A stretch of DNA of 7,789 bases from Treponema sp. (GTDB taxonomy: Bacteria > Spirochaetota > Spirochaetia > Treponematales > Breznakiellaceae), in the NCBI GenBank assembly GCA_031281685.1, contig JAITFA010000198.1, positions 1 through 7,789 on the forward strand, read 5' to 3'. The position numbers and the translations under genes are program-made. Positions 6,925 to 7,789 of this stretch are shown piece by piece. Each line of letters begins with the position of its first letter. The stretch's first letter is position 1. The notes beneath the pieces were generated by a model. That model was given only the letters and a program-made list of their open reading frames with translations. It ran no database searches and had not been told where the DNA came from.

Positions 6925-7350
6925 TGTCTGGTGCCTTTAGAGGTGTGTCTAGCATTTATAGAGATGTGTCTAGAACTTTTAGAGATGTGTCTAGAACTTT
7001 GAGAGGCGTGTCTAGCATTTTTAGAGATGTCTCTAGAACTTTGAGAGGCGTGTCTAAAACTTTGAGAGGCGTGTCTAGAACTTTGAGAGATTTCTCTAAA
7101 ACTTTTAGAGTCATGTCTAGCGTTTTGAGAGGTGGGTCTAGCGTTTATAGAGATGTGTCTAAAACTTTGAGAGATGTGTCTAAAACTTTTAGAAATGGGT
7201 ATAAAACTTGTAGAGGCGTGTCTAGCATTTTTAGAGTTGGGTTTAGCGCCTTTAGAGGTGTTTCTAAAACTTGTAGAGGTGGGTCTAGCGCCTTTAGAGA
7301 TATGTCTAAAACCTAGACGGATGTCTGGCGCTTGTAGAATGGTTTCTATA
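6924..7350. repeat. Tandem array of 21-bp quasi-palindromic repeats (18 full units plus degenerate copies)
   Basis: Eighteen contiguous units of exactly 21 bp run from 6924 to 7301 without spacers. A 19-bp unit with a 2-bp deletion (7302-7320), a diverged unit (7321-7341) and a partial one (to about 7350) follow. The core is a dyad around position 11 of the unit. The best copy, unit 13 (7176-7196), contains TCTAAAACTTTTAGA, which is perfectly self-complementary around the central C. Positions 4, 6, 13 and 16-18 of the unit are invariant. Inner bases vary and fall in two classes, AGC plus a non-ACT triplet or ARA plus ACT. Plus-strand frame 6909-7316 reads heptads such as VSKTLRD and VSRTLRG and starts with TTG. 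The minus strand (7394-6906) reads SFRHISQ-like heptads, also from TTG. Neither has a visible ribosome binding site. I annotate it as a DNA repeat, not a gene; function unknown. Confidence 0.9.
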
Positions 7351-7351
7351 G

Positions 7352-7789
7352 GAGAAATGCCCGTCAACGTATATCTGGCGCGGGGACTTGTCAACGAGTT
7401 ATTCTGCTGCCGGACATCCCCGCGTTACCTGCCTGATTGACGGCGAAGGTGGTTTTGAGCTGAAGGGTAAAACCCTCGGCATTGTGGGCGCTGGGGCTAT
7501 TGGTTTGCGGGTGGCGGAACTATTCCACGCCCTCGGAACCGCGATTCTGGCTTATGAGCCGCATCCAAAAGCCAAGGTTCCCGCCTATATCACCTTTGCC
7601 GCGCTTGACGAAGTACTCGCCCGGTCGGACATTGTTACCCTGCACTGTTTGCTGAACGACGGCACGCGGGGCCTGATTAACCGGGAGCGGATTGGCAGGA
7701 TGAAGCGCGGCGCTTACCTGATTAACGCGGCTCGCGGTCCGGTGGTGGATTCGGCTGCTCTGGCGGCTGCCCTGAACGACGGCTATCTT
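7352..7789 (+). pseudogene. D-2-hydroxyacid dehydrogenase, N-terminal half missing, cut by window end (probable pseudogene)
   Basis: The frame from about 7457 encodes the NAD-binding domain of a D-isomer-specific 2-hydroxyacid dehydrogenase (glycerate or phosphoglycerate dehydrogenase-like). ELKGKTLGIVGAGAIG (7457-7504) carries the Rossmann GxGxxG, followed by LDEVLARSDIVTLHC, then LINRERIGRMKRGAYLIN and AARGPVVD with the conserved substrate-binding Arg codon at 7733-7735. The catalytic Glu and His would lie beyond the window. Upstream, this frame is closed by TAG at 7349-7351, leaving about 35 codons before ELKGKT where a full protein has roughly 130-140. There is no ATG; the first plausible start is TTG at 7388. 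An AGGAG at 7350-7354 precedes an ATG at 7357 in a different frame, which ends at 7440. The substrate-binding domain has therefore been lost by deletion or rearrangement at the array border, or the assembly is wrong here. The dehydrogenase-domain call is firm; pseudogene status is inference. Confidence 0.75.

Noticed and set aside
6924..7301. Array of RNA hairpins (each unit folding as UCUAAA-ACU-UUUAGA)
   Set aside because: Stems would be at most 6 weak A-U-rich pairs and many units carry uncompensated mismatches, so a double-stranded DNA dyad is the simpler reading.
6924..7341. CRISPR array
   Set aside because: The repeats are directly contiguous at 21 bp with no unique spacers, and no cas gene is present.
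6884..7350. Insertion sequence or integron-like element bounded by inverted repeats
   Set aside because: There is no transposase or integrase, no matching inverted repeat at the right end, and no target-site duplication that I can see.
7174..7440. Leucine-rich coiled-coil-like protein (CLKLLEM-type heptads) in the other plus-strand frame of the array
   Set aside because: The same frame has TGA stops in six of the upstream units (those with TTGAGA), so the open stretch is chance from the repeat sequence.

Overview
The window looks like chromosomal DNA of a diderm, Gram-negative-type bacterium with a moderately GC-rich genome. The best guess is a spirochaete close to Treponema. This rests on gene content and style: a Kef-type antiporter fused to a PTS EIIA domain, a soluble-type periplasmic amino-acid binding protein with a signal peptidase I style leader, and an RlmI-type methyltransferase. 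No rRNA or species marker is present, so the taxonomy is an inference.

Layout. Positions 23-2232 hold two genes joined by an ATGA overlap: a membrane-anchored VanY-type D,D-carboxypeptidase, then a PUA-domain/SAM methyltransferase of the RlmI type. After a 41-base gap comes a 701-residue cation:proton antiporter with a C-terminal phosphotransferase EIIA domain (2274-4379). A probable intrinsic terminator lies just behind it. Positions 4515-6778 are a complete three-gene polar amino-acid ABC importer in the order binding protein, permease, ATPase. The genes are closely spaced, and the first has a strong ribosome binding site.

From 6779 the character changes. A gene-free stretch with two hairpins (6779-6923) leads into a minisatellite-like array (6924 to about 7350) of eighteen exact 21-bp units followed by decaying copies. 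The core of the unit is a near-perfect dyad, TCTAAAACTTTTAGA at its best, and the 21-bp period equals about two turns of B-DNA. Both strands are open through the array (the VSKTFRD-like heptad on plus, ISKSFRH-like on minus). The variation between units does not look like protein coding. Immediately after the array lies a D-2-hydroxyacid dehydrogenase whose NAD-binding domain is well preserved but whose N-terminal catalytic half is missing. It runs off the window end.

The first 6.8 kb is ordinary housekeeping and transport content: cell-wall trimming, rRNA modification, ion homeostasis and amino-acid uptake. The array and the beheaded gene beside it are the unusual part of the window.
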